Assembly (NCBI GenBank): GCA_965219915.1
Contig: OZ244794.1
Location: 3,162,001-3,226,000 of the forward strand
Source: Bin80 sp965219915
GTDB lineage: Bacteria; Bacteroidota; Rhodothermia; Rhodothermales; Bin80
DNA: 64,000 bases
Direction: 5' to 3'
This document shows, piece after piece, positions 53,908 to 63,173 of this stretch. The first letter of the stretch is position 1, and each line of letters opens with the position of its first letter. The notes beneath the pieces are model-generated. The model was given only the letters and a program-made list of their open reading frames with translations, was not told where the DNA came from and ran no database searches. Position numbers and translations under genes: made by a program.

Positions 53908-56900
53908 TCAGGCATTCCGCGTATCGCGAGCAATGCGACTGGAATTGATGCGAAGGAACGCAGCCATCAGTGCGGGTAATAGCAGTATCAGGATTCCAGT
54001 TGTAATTATAATTCCAACGCCCAATGATGCCGCAAAAGGAATCAGGAATTGTGCTTGAATTGCAGGCTCTAGGATAAGCGGTACAAATGCCAGAAATGTG
54101 GTCACTGACGTTAGCATAATGGGTCGAAAGCGGCTCTTGGCTCCTTCAATAATTGCCGCCCTTTGCGTACTTCCGTCTCGAATACGCCGGTCAATAGAAT
54201 CAAGCATTACTAACGTATCGTTCACAACGACCCCACTAAGGCCGAAAAAGCCCAGGAATGAAACAGCGCTGAGTGGGAGCCCCAGTATCATGTGACCAAG
54301 GATGACACCGATGAGGCCGAAGGGCACGATGGCCATCAACAGGAATGGTTTACGATAGGAGCGCAGGGGAATCGCTAGCAACGCATATATCCCCAGCATT
54401 GCCAGGATAAATCCACGGTTGAGTGCATCAAGGGACTCCAATTGTTCTTGCTGTTCCCCTCCAAAGGAATATGTTAGTTCGGGCTCGGAAGCGATTATAT
54501 CTGGGAGGAATCTGTTTTCCAGAATATCATTGGCCTGCGACCCAGAGATCATTTCATCATTCACGTCTGCCGTCACGGTTACAATTCGTTGCCCATCTTT
54601 CCGTCGAATGACTGGCGGGGATGTTCCCATCTTCATCGTGGCGACTTGATGGATCGGTACCTTACCACCTAATTGCGTCTGAATCAAATATCCCTCGACA
54701 TCCGTGATTGCTTCCCGCTCGCTCTCAGGCAGGCGCGTATAAACCCGAACTTCTTCTTCGCCTCGTTGCAGCCTTACCGTTTCCACTCCAAAAAAAGCTG
54801 ACCGAACCTGTTGTGCCAGATCTTCGACGGTGAGACCTAGTGTTCGTGATTCAGGTCGCAGCTCCAGTTGAATCTCCTTGACACCGGGAGTATGGTCCGA
54901 TCGGATATCAAAGACACCGGCCACACTATACAGGTTAGTCACAACTGAATCGGCAGCAATAATCAGACGCTCTGGGTTTGGGTGAGATAGAACGACTTCC
55001 ACAGGACTCCCCAGATTGATTACATCTCCACTGAAAGCAATTCCCCGGACATAGGGCAAAAATCCCACCTCTTCCCGCCAAGCCTGCATGATGGTAATGG
55101 TGGACATATCCCGCTGCTGTGCATTCAGTAACTTGATTTCAATACCCGCGACATTTGACTGGGGATTCATGGTAGGAGATGAATCAAGTCCTCCGCCTTC
55201 TACACGAGGGCCTTGACCTATCACTACGACCACCCCTGCCAGCAGGGAGGGCACACCTTCCGGCCTCTCCTGATCCAGACGTTCAATCACGCGCCTGCCC
55301 GCGGCTTCCAGTTCCATTGCAACTTCTAGAGTTCTCTCTGCGGGTGTTCCCTCCGGCATTTCAAGCATAGCAGTGACAAAATCGCCCTCTACAACCCCGA
55401 CAAGTGTGGTTGGAAGCACGCCCGCTGGAACTAGCGACACACAGAGTACAAACAAACCAATGGTTCCCGACATAATAATGGCGGGATAATCCGTAGAAAA
55501 GCGAAGGGCACGATTCAACGGACCCTCCAGGAACCTGGTCAGCCCTTGATTAACAGAGCTTCGGATTCGAAAAAAGAACTTATCCACAATATTTGATGGC
55601 GACCATTCTGGACCTGGCAGGTGGGACAGATGCGCAGGTAAAATGAATAGTGCTTCAATGAGAGAAATCACCAGCATGCCAATAATAATGGCTGGCAAAG
55701 CAAACCAAACTTCTCCAATACCACCCGGAATAAAGAGTAGAGGGGTGAACGCCGCTATTGAAGTGAGGACTGCAAAGGTTAATGCCGTCTTGATTCTTCG
55801 CGTTCCTCGTATTGCAGCGACCGGTCCAGGGAGTCCTGTCATGCGCTGAGTGTAGACTCGCTCGGCTACAACTATGGCATCGTCCACGATAATACCGATT
55901 GCTAGGACGAATGCAAAAAGTGATTGAGCATTGAGCGGCAGATCAAGCCAAAGCATGACCGCCAAGGCGCCCACACCAGAGGTGACCAGACCAAAAATAA
56001 CCCATATTGCAAGCCGGATCTCAAGAAAGAGGGCCAACGCAATGAATACTAAGATGAGACCCAGAAAACCATTCCGAACCAAAAGACCTGCGCGCTCGGC
56101 ATAAACAGGAGAATCATCGTTCCATACGGTGATCCCGATACCATCGGGAAGCGAAGGCAGGATCACATCCCGAACATGCTCATTAACTGTCTCCGAAATC
56201 GTTTTAACATTCTCATCTTCTCCTCGAAAGACTTCCACGAAAACTGCCGGCGTGCCGTGATGGCGGACAATCGTATTGGTTTCCTGAAATCCGTCCCGGA
56301 TCGTTGCAACATCTCCAAGCCGCAAGACCGTGCCGTCGGTTTGGGCAACAATGACGATTTCCTCAAAATCAAGCTTATTGTAATTCTGACCAATAGTCCG
56401 TACACGGACCTCGGACTCCCTCGTGTCAATGCTCCCGGCAGAAAGATTTAGCGAGCTTTGCCGCACAGCATGGGCAATGTCTCCGAGTGTCAATCCAAGC
56501 GCCCGTAACGTAACGAGTGATACCTCTATTGAAATCTCATAATCCCTCGTGCCGCTGATTTCGACAAGGGATACATTGGGCAGAGTTTTTAATTCATTTC
56601 TAACTTGATAGGCAAGCTCTTTCAGTGCCTGTTCGGTGGCATCACCAAAAAGCATCAGTCGAATCACGCTGGTGCGGCTGTCCATTTCCCAAAATTGGGG
56701 GCGCTCGGCCGAAGCCGGAAAAGACTGAATTTGTCCGACTGCAGCCTGCACCTCGTCCATTGCCTCACTAAGATTCGTGCCAGTTCTCCACTGAACTCGC
56801 ACGGATGCCACCCCGGGAGCCGCAAGTGATCTGATCGACTTGACATCCTCCAGTGTCTCAACTTGCTCTTCAATCTTGACAATGATAGATTCCTCGATCT

Positions 56901-57105
56901 CTTCAGGTGTAGCCCCTGGGTAGACCATGAAGACCTCTATCATGTTAAAGGGGACCACTGGCCAGCCCTCTCGCTGCAGACCGCCAAGCGATACGAGGCC
57001 CAAGGCGATGATGCCAAACATCAACAAGTTGGGGGCAATCCGATTACTCGCCATGTAGGCGATTGGCCCTGCCGGCTCACCCGAATAGGGGCCCTCCTGA
57101 TTCAT
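53908..57105 (-). CDS. RND-family efflux transporter permease
   Basis: 1065 residues, standard for HAE-type RND pumps with twelve helices and two large periplasmic loops. Helix 4 has GIIVDDAIVVAERV with the proton-relay Asp residues, and the C-terminal half has FGLSGVVVNDTLVMLD. Proton-driven export. The partner adaptor gene is upstream on the same strand (about 170 bp away); no TolC-type outer-membrane gene is in the window. Substrate unknown. Confidence 0.95.
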   Translation of the reverse strand: MNQEGPYSGEPAGPIAYMASNRIAPNLLMFGIIALGLVSLGGLQREGWPVVPFNMIEVFMVYPGATPEEIEESIIVKIEEQVETLEDVKSIRSLAAPGVASVRVQWRTGTNLSEAMDEVQAAVGQIQSFPASAERPQFWEMDSRTSVIRLMLFGDATEQALKELAYQVRNELKTLPNVSLVEISGTRDYEISIEVSLVTLRALGLTLGDIAHAVRQSSLNLSAGSIDTRESEVRVRTIGQNYNKLDFEEIVIVAQTDGTVLRLGDVATIRDGFQETNTIVRHHGTPAVFVEVFRGEDENVKTISETVNEHVRDVILPSLPDGIGITVWNDDSPVYAERAGLLVRNGFLGLILVFIALALFLEIRLAIWVIFGLVTSGVGALAVMLWLDLPLNAQSLFAFVLAIGIIVDDAIVVAERVYTQRMTGLPGPVAAIRGTRRIKTALTFAVLTSIAAFTPLLFIPGGIGEVWFALPAIIIGMLVISLIEALFILPAHLSHLPGPEWSPSNIVDKFFFRIRSSVNQGLTRFLEGPLNRALRFSTDYPAIIMSGTIGLFVLCVSLVPAGVLPTTLVGVVEGDFVTAMLEMPEGTPAERTLEVAMELEAAGRRVIERLDQERPEGVPSLLAGVVVVIGQGPRVEGGGLDSSPTMNPQSNVAGIEIKLLNAQQRDMSTITIMQAWREEVGFLPYVRGIAFSGDVINLGSPVEVVLSHPNPERLIIAADSVVTNLYSVAGVFDIRSDHTPGVKEIQLELRPESRTLGLTVEDLAQQVRSAFFGVETVRLQRGEEEVRVYTRLPESEREAITDVEGYLIQTQLGGKVPIHQVATMKMGTSPPVIRRKDGQRIVTVTADVNDEMISGSQANDILENRFLPDIIASEPELTYSFGGEQQEQLESLDALNRGFILAMLGIYALLAIPLRSYRKPFLLMAIVPFGLIGVILGHMILGLPLSAVSFLGFFGLSGVVVNDTLVMLDSIDRRIRDGSTQRAAIIEGAKSRFRPIMLTSVTTFLAFVPLILEPAIQAQFLIPFAASLGVGIIITTGILILLLPALMAAFLRINSSRIARDTRNA

Positions 57106-57278
57106 CAGCGCATTCCGATTCTAGATTCTGGAAACAACACGAAAGGGAGGATTTGATCAATTTTAGTCTGAATGCTCATATTGCCGGGGGGCATTGTCAA
57201 TCACACCTTGGGAATACCTTTTCGCTTTGTCATGGATGCAATGCCCGGATCGCATGGTCTCAGCAGACTGTAATCCGC

Positions 57279-58472
57279 TTACAATTGGGTCCGTACTGCC
57301 ATCCCGTCAATGGCTGCCTGGACTCCACTTATAACTACTTGTTGTCCCCCTTCGAGTGGGCCGGTGAGGAAAATTTCATCCTCTGAGCGCTGCAAGACTT
57401 GTACAGGAACACGGTTCAGTACATCGTTGCTTACGACCCACACCTCAGCGTCCGGTTTGAGAGCGGATCGCCGTACCTTGAAATACTGGCCTGGGACCAT
57501 CCCGTCAATCTCGACATTGACAAACTTACCGATTAAGAGAGGTGGGGCACTGTTCGACCGCGTAGCATCTTCCATGCTTAAGGCTAATCCAGCCGTGAAC
57601 GGACGAGGCACGCGAATGACTACCTCAATCGTGCGCGTCTGCTCATTCAGTGCTGCCTCAGCACGATCTACATAACCCGCCCACGAATAATGCTGCTCGC
57701 CATACTTCGAGATCACACGAGCGGAAATCCGCCCGTTTTGAGTGCTTGGTCTTAATTCCCAGAGTCCAGGAATAAGTGCTGCACTTTCGTCTGGAAGTGA
57801 TACCACAACCTCAACGGTGTCGATACTGTATAAGCGTCCTACATTTTGGCCGGCCGATACAAACTGTCCTACCGCAACAGACTCGCTCAATACCGCGGCC
57901 ACGAATGGACTATAAATGGTGACTCTAGAAAGATGTAATTCGGCTTCGGCAAGTTCAGCCCGATCCCTGTCCAGCGCGGCCTGGGCAGCTGCTATTTGGG
58001 GCTCCCACAATGCCAAGGGGCTGGGTTGCTCAATATTCCCTTCATTTTCCCACTTCTCGAACTGTGTCTTCGCAATATCAGATTCTGCCGTCACACGCAT
58101 CAGCTCAACTTCTTGAGCGGCCACATTGGCGCGTGCCCGGTCTACTCTACCTAAGTAATTTGCATCATCAATCCGAAATAGAACCTCACCCGAGGACACC
58201 AGCCCTCCACTTTGAAAGGCAGGATTCACCCATACGACTCTGCCAGAGATTTCTGCAGTCACGTCCACTTCTGCATACGGGCGTACGGTGCCTCCCCCAT
58301 ATATCGGGATAGGCCCCTCTCCGCTCATAACGGAATCGGTAGTAACAAATGGGGCACGCGAGGGTACCGCTTGGCGGGCGGTTTCAGGCCTGTTAGCAAC
58401 AAGAATGGCAGCTAAGGCAAAACACCCGACAAGGATAATACCAGCGACCAAATAGCTACGTCGTCTGCCCAT
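57279..58472 (-). CDS. RND efflux adaptor (HlyD/MFP family)
   Basis: 397 residues. One N-terminal helix (LVAGIILVGCFALAAILVA), a lipoyl-like hybrid domain (VTAEISGRVVWVNPAFQSGG), a coiled-coil hairpin (AAQAALDRDRAELAEAELHL) and beta-barrel/membrane-proximal parts. It links the RND pump to the outer membrane. First gene of the pair. Confidence 0.92.
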   Translation of the reverse strand: MGRRRSYLVAGIILVGCFALAAILVANRPETARQAVPSRAPFVTTDSVMSGEGPIPIYGGGTVRPYAEVDVTAEISGRVVWVNPAFQSGGLVSSGEVLFRIDDANYLGRVDRARANVAAQEVELMRVTAESDIAKTQFEKWENEGNIEQPSPLALWEPQIAAAQAALDRDRAELAEAELHLSRVTIYSPFVAAVLSESVAVGQFVSAGQNVGRLYSIDTVEVVVSLPDESAALIPGLWELRPSTQNGRISARVISKYGEQHYSWAGYVDRAEAALNEQTRTIEVVIRVPRPFTAGLALSMEDATRSNSAPPLLIGKFVNVEIDGMVPGQYFKVRRSALKPDAEVWVVSNDVLNRVPVQVLQRSEDEIFLTGPLEGGQQVVISGVQAAIDGMAVRTQL

Positions 58473-59543
58473 TGGATCGTGTAAAATATTCAGTCTTTCT
58501 ATACTTGCAGTGAAGGATCGTTTTCTTTTTGAGGGAGCCGTTCATCTTCGGATGCCGCCCGGTTGTGCAATCATTAACTGCGCTGGATTACAGGCATTGA
58601 TAAACTGAACCCTGTCCCAGAGCCCACATTGAGCTCATGATACCTGTGATGAATTCCGAAAACATCCCATTGAATATACCTGCTGAACCTGCAACATATG
58701 TGCTGAACACCGTGATTAACCTGGGATCACTATTGTTGTGTGCAATCTTGTAACCCATACTTCTGCTACGGTCACCCCGAGAATTTACAAAACAGCTCTA
58801 CATAAAACAGCGAGTAAAACTACGTTTGACTTCTTCAATGGATTCCGAAAACTGGTTCACAGGGCTAATCGCGCGAATGATATAGCGGCGTCCTTTTTGA
58901 TCTATTCTATTTCACGCGATCTGGAATTGAGCATAGAATTGGAAATCTGGGGCAAGCCCCATGCGAAGCTCCCTTTGGACATTGTCAGGACGGATTTATT
59001 GATTTATGTGGATCAACTGATATTCGCGAAGAGCAGATATTAGGATGCTTCCTGGAGAAATGCACCGTCGGGCTGTCCTAGAAATATGACTGGACGTGAA
59101 GAGAAATTGTCCGCTTGCCCGTCTAAGCTCTGAATGCTGAGGCATCCTGACGCTTATTGGGCAGTTCCAAAGTAGTCAAGTGAATACCATATACGTTCGA
59201 AAGAATTGCGAGAACTGGAGCAACTTGGGCAACTGCCATATCATTCGGTTTCGTTAAATTAGGGTTGATGGCTAGGCGGGAGAATGTTTTTGACAGCTAT
59301 TTTACCCTCTCATTGAATTCTACATACTGCAGCTATCTGGATTGGAGAGTTTTGGATATCCTCGCGGTTTTCTCTGATCATGATTATCACTCCGATGTGT
59401 GTATCTTCGCAGCACAAGAACACGTAGGGGACTGCCCTCGTCCCGGTCATCTAGTCGCATTGAGCGAGCCCCGAAAACACTCAACTAGAAATCCAGTATA
59501 GTATACAAGAAGCACTTACCTGCAATCTTTACAGGGAATCACG
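58473..59543 (+). other. One-kilobase gene-poor region before the GPP34-P450 gene
   Basis: No confident gene. A 38-residue ORF at 58637-58753 has a hydrophobic end (VLNTVINLGSLLLCAIL). The frame 58738-59043 (GTG start, 101 residues) reads like protein in its C-terminal half (SISRDLELSIELEIWGKPHA). A 78-codon frame at 59265-59501 is unconvincing. Together these may be relics of a degraded gene. No riboswitch or terminator was recognised. Confidence 0.3.
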
Positions 59544-61574
59544 ATGAGCGAAAACGTCACGTCATCTGAGATCAGTTTTGCCGAAGAGCTGATTCTTCTC
59601 ATGTTAAACGAGAAAACCGGCTACTTGGAAGTAGTCCCGGGTTGGCAATTTGCCTGTGTTATGGCGGGAGCTATGATAGCCGAACTCGCACTCAGAGGGC
59701 GAATTGATACAGATCTGGAATCACTTTACTTGGTTGATTCCACTCCAACAGGAGACGAACTGCTTGATGTAACACTCCAGGATATTGAGAAGTCTGAGAA
59801 GGTACAGGATACCCAGTACTGGATTGAGCGAAATGCCCAACGGGTTGATGACATCATCACGACTTCATTTGATCGCTTGGTAAAGAAGAATATTCTCGTT
59901 CATGAACTTGGAGGATTTTTCGGCCTCACGCGCTCAATTTCCCGTTCCGGTGCATATCCATCTAGCGATTCGACCGTTCGTAGAGAAGCAAAAACACGAA
60001 TTCTGCACATAATATTGCATAACGATATTCCAGATCCGAGAGATGCGATTCTCATTGCCTTAGTGCATACACTCGGGGGCTTCAAACTCATGCTTGAAGA
60101 AGAGGACTATGAAGAAGTCTTGGACAGAATCAAGTTGGTTTCCAAACTGGATGTTGTGGGGCGAAAGGTTGCTGTGGCAGTTGATAGCAGTACATTCCAA
60201 CCCAGGCGGGCAGCCATTAGAACCAAACCCATTCCTAAGGTTCGAATTGGCGATATTTTGCGGCCACGAGATTTTCTTGATGGGCATATTTCGAGAGGAC
60301 TCCATAGGGTCTACAACCAGTATGGACCAGTCGTGAGACTACCAGGCAAAATGCAGGGCTTCCCCTTATATGCAGTGATGGGGGCGGAAGCAAACCAATG
60401 GATCAATAGGAATGCCCGATTTTACTTGCGCTCTAAGGAATACATCGGGGATTTCGAACACGCATTTGGTTCTACCAGAACTCTGCCGGGCTCAGACGGT
60501 GCCGATCATTACAGAATGCGCAAGGCGGTGACTGGAAACTATTCCCGTACTGCACTGGCAAATCGATTGCCGGAATTGTACCATCACAGCAGATTATCAA
60601 TGAGCAAATGGAAAGAGGGAGACGCACTTCCGATTATTGACGTAATTAGAGCGTACATGGCTGATCAGGTCGGCCCTCTAGTCATTAGCACTGACTGCAC
60701 ACAGTTCTCCAAAGAAGTACTGGACTTTGAGCATCGTGCACTTATCGTGCACGTAACTAAGGCGCTACCCAGGTTCATGCTGAAAACGCCCAAGATGAAG
60801 CGTTATGAAAAGCTGGTGCATGAATTAAATGAGAGTGTCCTCCTATCACACACGCCAGGACAGCGTAAAGGACAGCCCCTTGATATTGCCGATGGATTTC
60901 TGGAGCTCCACAGGAACGATCCTCAGTTTATGTCCGAGACGGACTTGACTTTCCCTCTTACTGCGGGCATGGTCGCAGCTATTTATGTAGGCGCAGGAAT
61001 CTCCTTTGCACTCTGTTGTATGATTCAAAACCCGGATGTATACGAGGGAGTTTGCAAAGAAGCCGAGAATCTTTTCGGAAACGGACGCATGCCCAAAGGA
61101 GAAGATTTCAATCTCAGCAACATAGATATTACCCATCGTCTCATTATGGAGTCAACCCGCATGTATCCCGTGATTCCCTGGCAAATAAGAGCAGTCGTGA
61201 ATCGATTTGTGATTGAAGGCTACGAAATCCCGCCGAGAACTCGACTGCTCATGGGCCATACTTCAACTCATTACGATGACACTCTTTTCAAAGACCCTTA
61301 TAAATTCGATATAGACCGTTACTTGCCAGAACGAGCCGAACACAGACAGCCCGGGGCCTATATGCCATATGGCTTAGGTACACATACATGCCTTGGACGT
61401 CGCTACACGGAGCTTCTGATAGTTGCAAATATCATGCTTCTCGCGTACCATTTTGAATTGGATCTGCTGCCTAGAGACCGCGAAATCAAGATGAATCCAT
61501 TTCCGTCTTGTGCTCCCAGAAAAAATGTTAAACTCTGTATCCGCAGGATCAGGAATCCAATACCCAGCGCATAA
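59544..61574 (+). CDS. GPP34 domain - cytochrome P450 fusion protein
   Basis: 676 residues. Residues about 8-215 match GPP34 (GOLPH3-like): FAEELILLMLNEKTGYLEVV, GAMIAELALRGRIDTDLE and DSTPTGDELLD. Residues about 230-665 are a P450: C-helix-like DHYRMRKAV, ExxR as ESTR (Glu536/Arg539), and heme loop YGLGTHTCLGRR with Cys616. The I-helix reads AAIYVGAGISFALC, where P450s usually have AGx(D/E)T, so the acid-alcohol pair is missing. GPP34 proteins bind phosphoinositides in eukaryotes; the bacterial role is unknown. It converges with a sterol methyltransferase gene 92 bp away. Confidence 0.9.
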   Translation: MSENVTSSEISFAEELILLMLNEKTGYLEVVPGWQFACVMAGAMIAELALRGRIDTDLESLYLVDSTPTGDELLDVTLQDIEKSEKVQDTQYWIERNAQRVDDIITTSFDRLVKKNILVHELGGFFGLTRSISRSGAYPSSDSTVRREAKTRILHIILHNDIPDPRDAILIALVHTLGGFKLMLEEEDYEEVLDRIKLVSKLDVVGRKVAVAVDSSTFQPRRAAIRTKPIPKVRIGDILRPRDFLDGHISRGLHRVYNQYGPVVRLPGKMQGFPLYAVMGAEANQWINRNARFYLRSKEYIGDFEHAFGSTRTLPGSDGADHYRMRKAVTGNYSRTALANRLPELYHHSRLSMSKWKEGDALPIIDVIRAYMADQVGPLVISTDCTQFSKEVLDFEHRALIVHVTKALPRFMLKTPKMKRYEKLVHELNESVLLSHTPGQRKGQPLDIADGFLELHRNDPQFMSETDLTFPLTAGMVAAIYVGAGISFALCCMIQNPDVYEGVCKEAENLFGNGRMPKGEDFNLSNIDITHRLIMESTRMYPVIPWQIRAVVNRFVIEGYEIPPRTRLLMGHTSTHYDDTLFKDPYKFDIDRYLPERAEHRQPGAYMPYGLGTHTCLGRRYTELLIVANIMLLAYHFELDLLPRDREIKMNPFPSCAPRKNVKLCIRRIRNPIPSA

Positions 61575-61666
61575 CATCATTGGGAACCCTCTTCACTTCC
61601 GCCTCCATTTCAACCTTGTCGCTTGGTCGTAACGGCACACACGCGGCAAAAACGGTACAATCGGGG
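61549..61666 (-). pseudogene. Possible coding remnant between P450 and methyltransferase
   Basis: Between the two convergent genes the minus strand encodes a coding-like stretch (TVFAACVPLRPSDKVEMEAE, then a stop overlapping the P450 end). It vaguely resembles the C-terminus of RidA-type proteins (VPL...VEMEA) but has no start and only about 38 codons. It may be chance. Confidence 0.2.
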
Positions 61667-62701
61667 CTAATGGGGTTTGCGAGCCAAAAAGCAGTATAAA
61701 GGTGTGAAGACACCGGTTTTACCACCCTCGACATAGGCATCAGCCGTCCAGTCCATGAATCGGAAGACTTCCGCGGAACCCTTTGGAAACAACCCAACCA
61801 TCTCGGCCAGCTTTGACCCTGCGACCATCACTCTGCGGCCCTGCGGAAGCCTGAACAGGACGTTACCCAACATCCCATGTCGACTTTCCATGGGTTGATA
61901 CCATGGTGTGGATTCCCCCCCTTGACACGCCCCACGGTCCACCCCCTCAACGATGTGAAACCCTGCCGCTTCGAGAGCTTGATTCACTTCCCCGAATGTG
62001 GCGATATCCTTTAGTGCAATGCCGCGCTGGAGGTCACGTTTAATGTCCCGGTGTCGGCTGTCATTCGGATCGAACTTGTCTGTCAGGCACATCTCTTGCC
62101 CCCAGAACAGAGCTCCAGGTTTCAGTACACGGAAAATCTCTTCAAACGCACTTTGCTTATCTGGAGCATGGCACGTTGACTCGATGGCATAGGCCCGGTC
62201 GAAAGTGCTGTCTTCAATAACGCTCATGTCCATGAAACTGCACGCCAAGTAATCGACCATGTGATCGAGTCCAGCCTCGGCATTCAACTTTTTCGCCTTT
62301 TCCAGCTGAATCTTGTTGATGTTAATTCCAACAACCCGAACACCGGTCTCACGGACGACACGACGCATTGGGCCGCCGATTCCACAACCAACATCAACCA
62401 CTGTCATGCCCTGCTTCATGTCCAGCTTATCGATCATCAACCGCTGATGGCGGATTTTGGAGTCCTCCAAGGTCTCATGGGGCGCGAGGGGGGCGAAGTG
62501 CAGGGATTCTCCCCAACCCCATACCATTACCTCGTTGTAGAGATCATAGTAGTCCTTGACTAATTGAGCATGGTCGTGATCGCCCGAATCAACGGCTTCG
62601 GGCGTCGCCCGCTCTATCCAACCCTCAAAGTCATGCACACGGCGGGCGATATTGGATCCCCGGTACGCATCCTTGAGTCTTTTAGATAGCTTCCATGGCA
62701 T
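61667..62701 (-). CDS. Sterol C-24 methyltransferase-like SAM methyltransferase
   Basis: 344 residues, close to eukaryotic ERG6/SMT length. Region I is DLYNEVMVWGWGESLHFAP (53-71), SAM motif I VVDVGCGIGG (101-110), region III AYAIESTCHAPD (170-181), and the C-terminal sterol-MT domain ends TPLYCFLARKPH. The Tyr/Trp-rich region I and the YAIE(A/S)TCHAP motif are SMT hallmarks. Likely methylates a sterol or related triterpenoid side chain. Bacterial SMT homologues are known but rare. No oxidosqualene cyclase is in the window. Confidence 0.88.
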   Translation of the reverse strand: MPWKLSKRLKDAYRGSNIARRVHDFEGWIERATPEAVDSGDHDHAQLVKDYYDLYNEVMVWGWGESLHFAPLAPHETLEDSKIRHQRLMIDKLDMKQGMTVVDVGCGIGGPMRRVVRETGVRVVGININKIQLEKAKKLNAEAGLDHMVDYLACSFMDMSVIEDSTFDRAYAIESTCHAPDKQSAFEEIFRVLKPGALFWGQEMCLTDKFDPNDSRHRDIKRDLQRGIALKDIATFGEVNQALEAAGFHIVEGVDRGACQGGESTPWYQPMESRHGMLGNVLFRLPQGRRVMVAGSKLAEMVGLFPKGSAEVFRFMDWTADAYVEGGKTGVFTPLYCFLARKPH

Positions 62702-63173
62702 GGTTTACCCCCTTCCCTCAATTGTTTGAAAGGTGAGAAAGAGAACCCGCTCCTCCTAGATTCCTAATAATTTCTTTCGTTCTCATCCATTCTCAGGAAA
62801 AGTTTAAAAATTGAGTCCGAATTGGCTTCCTCGATTTATCAGACACCGGAAGTGGCTTGTTAAGGAGCCATTCAAATCGGACCTGCCGCCCTATAATACG
62901 GGTTACCGACTCATAAAAGCAAAGACCCGCAAAATATCGCGCCCGAGAAAAAGAAGGGGCAGGTTGAGATAGCATGCGACTAAAGATTGCGCTTAAACCA
63001 GGATGATAAGGCCTGGCAGCCAAATCTGGCACACTAAACATAATCTTGCGGTAGGAGCACGGCAGATTAAATGACTGTACAGCCCACCATCAACTATTAT
63101 TGAGCATCCTCAAATGTCAAACCACACCCGTTACCCTAATAGATACATCCCTGGGCGCATTGAGCGTTGCATG
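62702..63173 (-). other. Region between methyltransferase and thiolase
   Basis: About 470 bp. A minus-strand ORF at 62793-63041 (82 residues, ATG) contains ARYFAGLCFYESVTRIIGRQ but matches no family I know. There is no clear ribosome site. It may be a small gene or a fragment. Nothing else was recognised. Confidence 0.3.
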
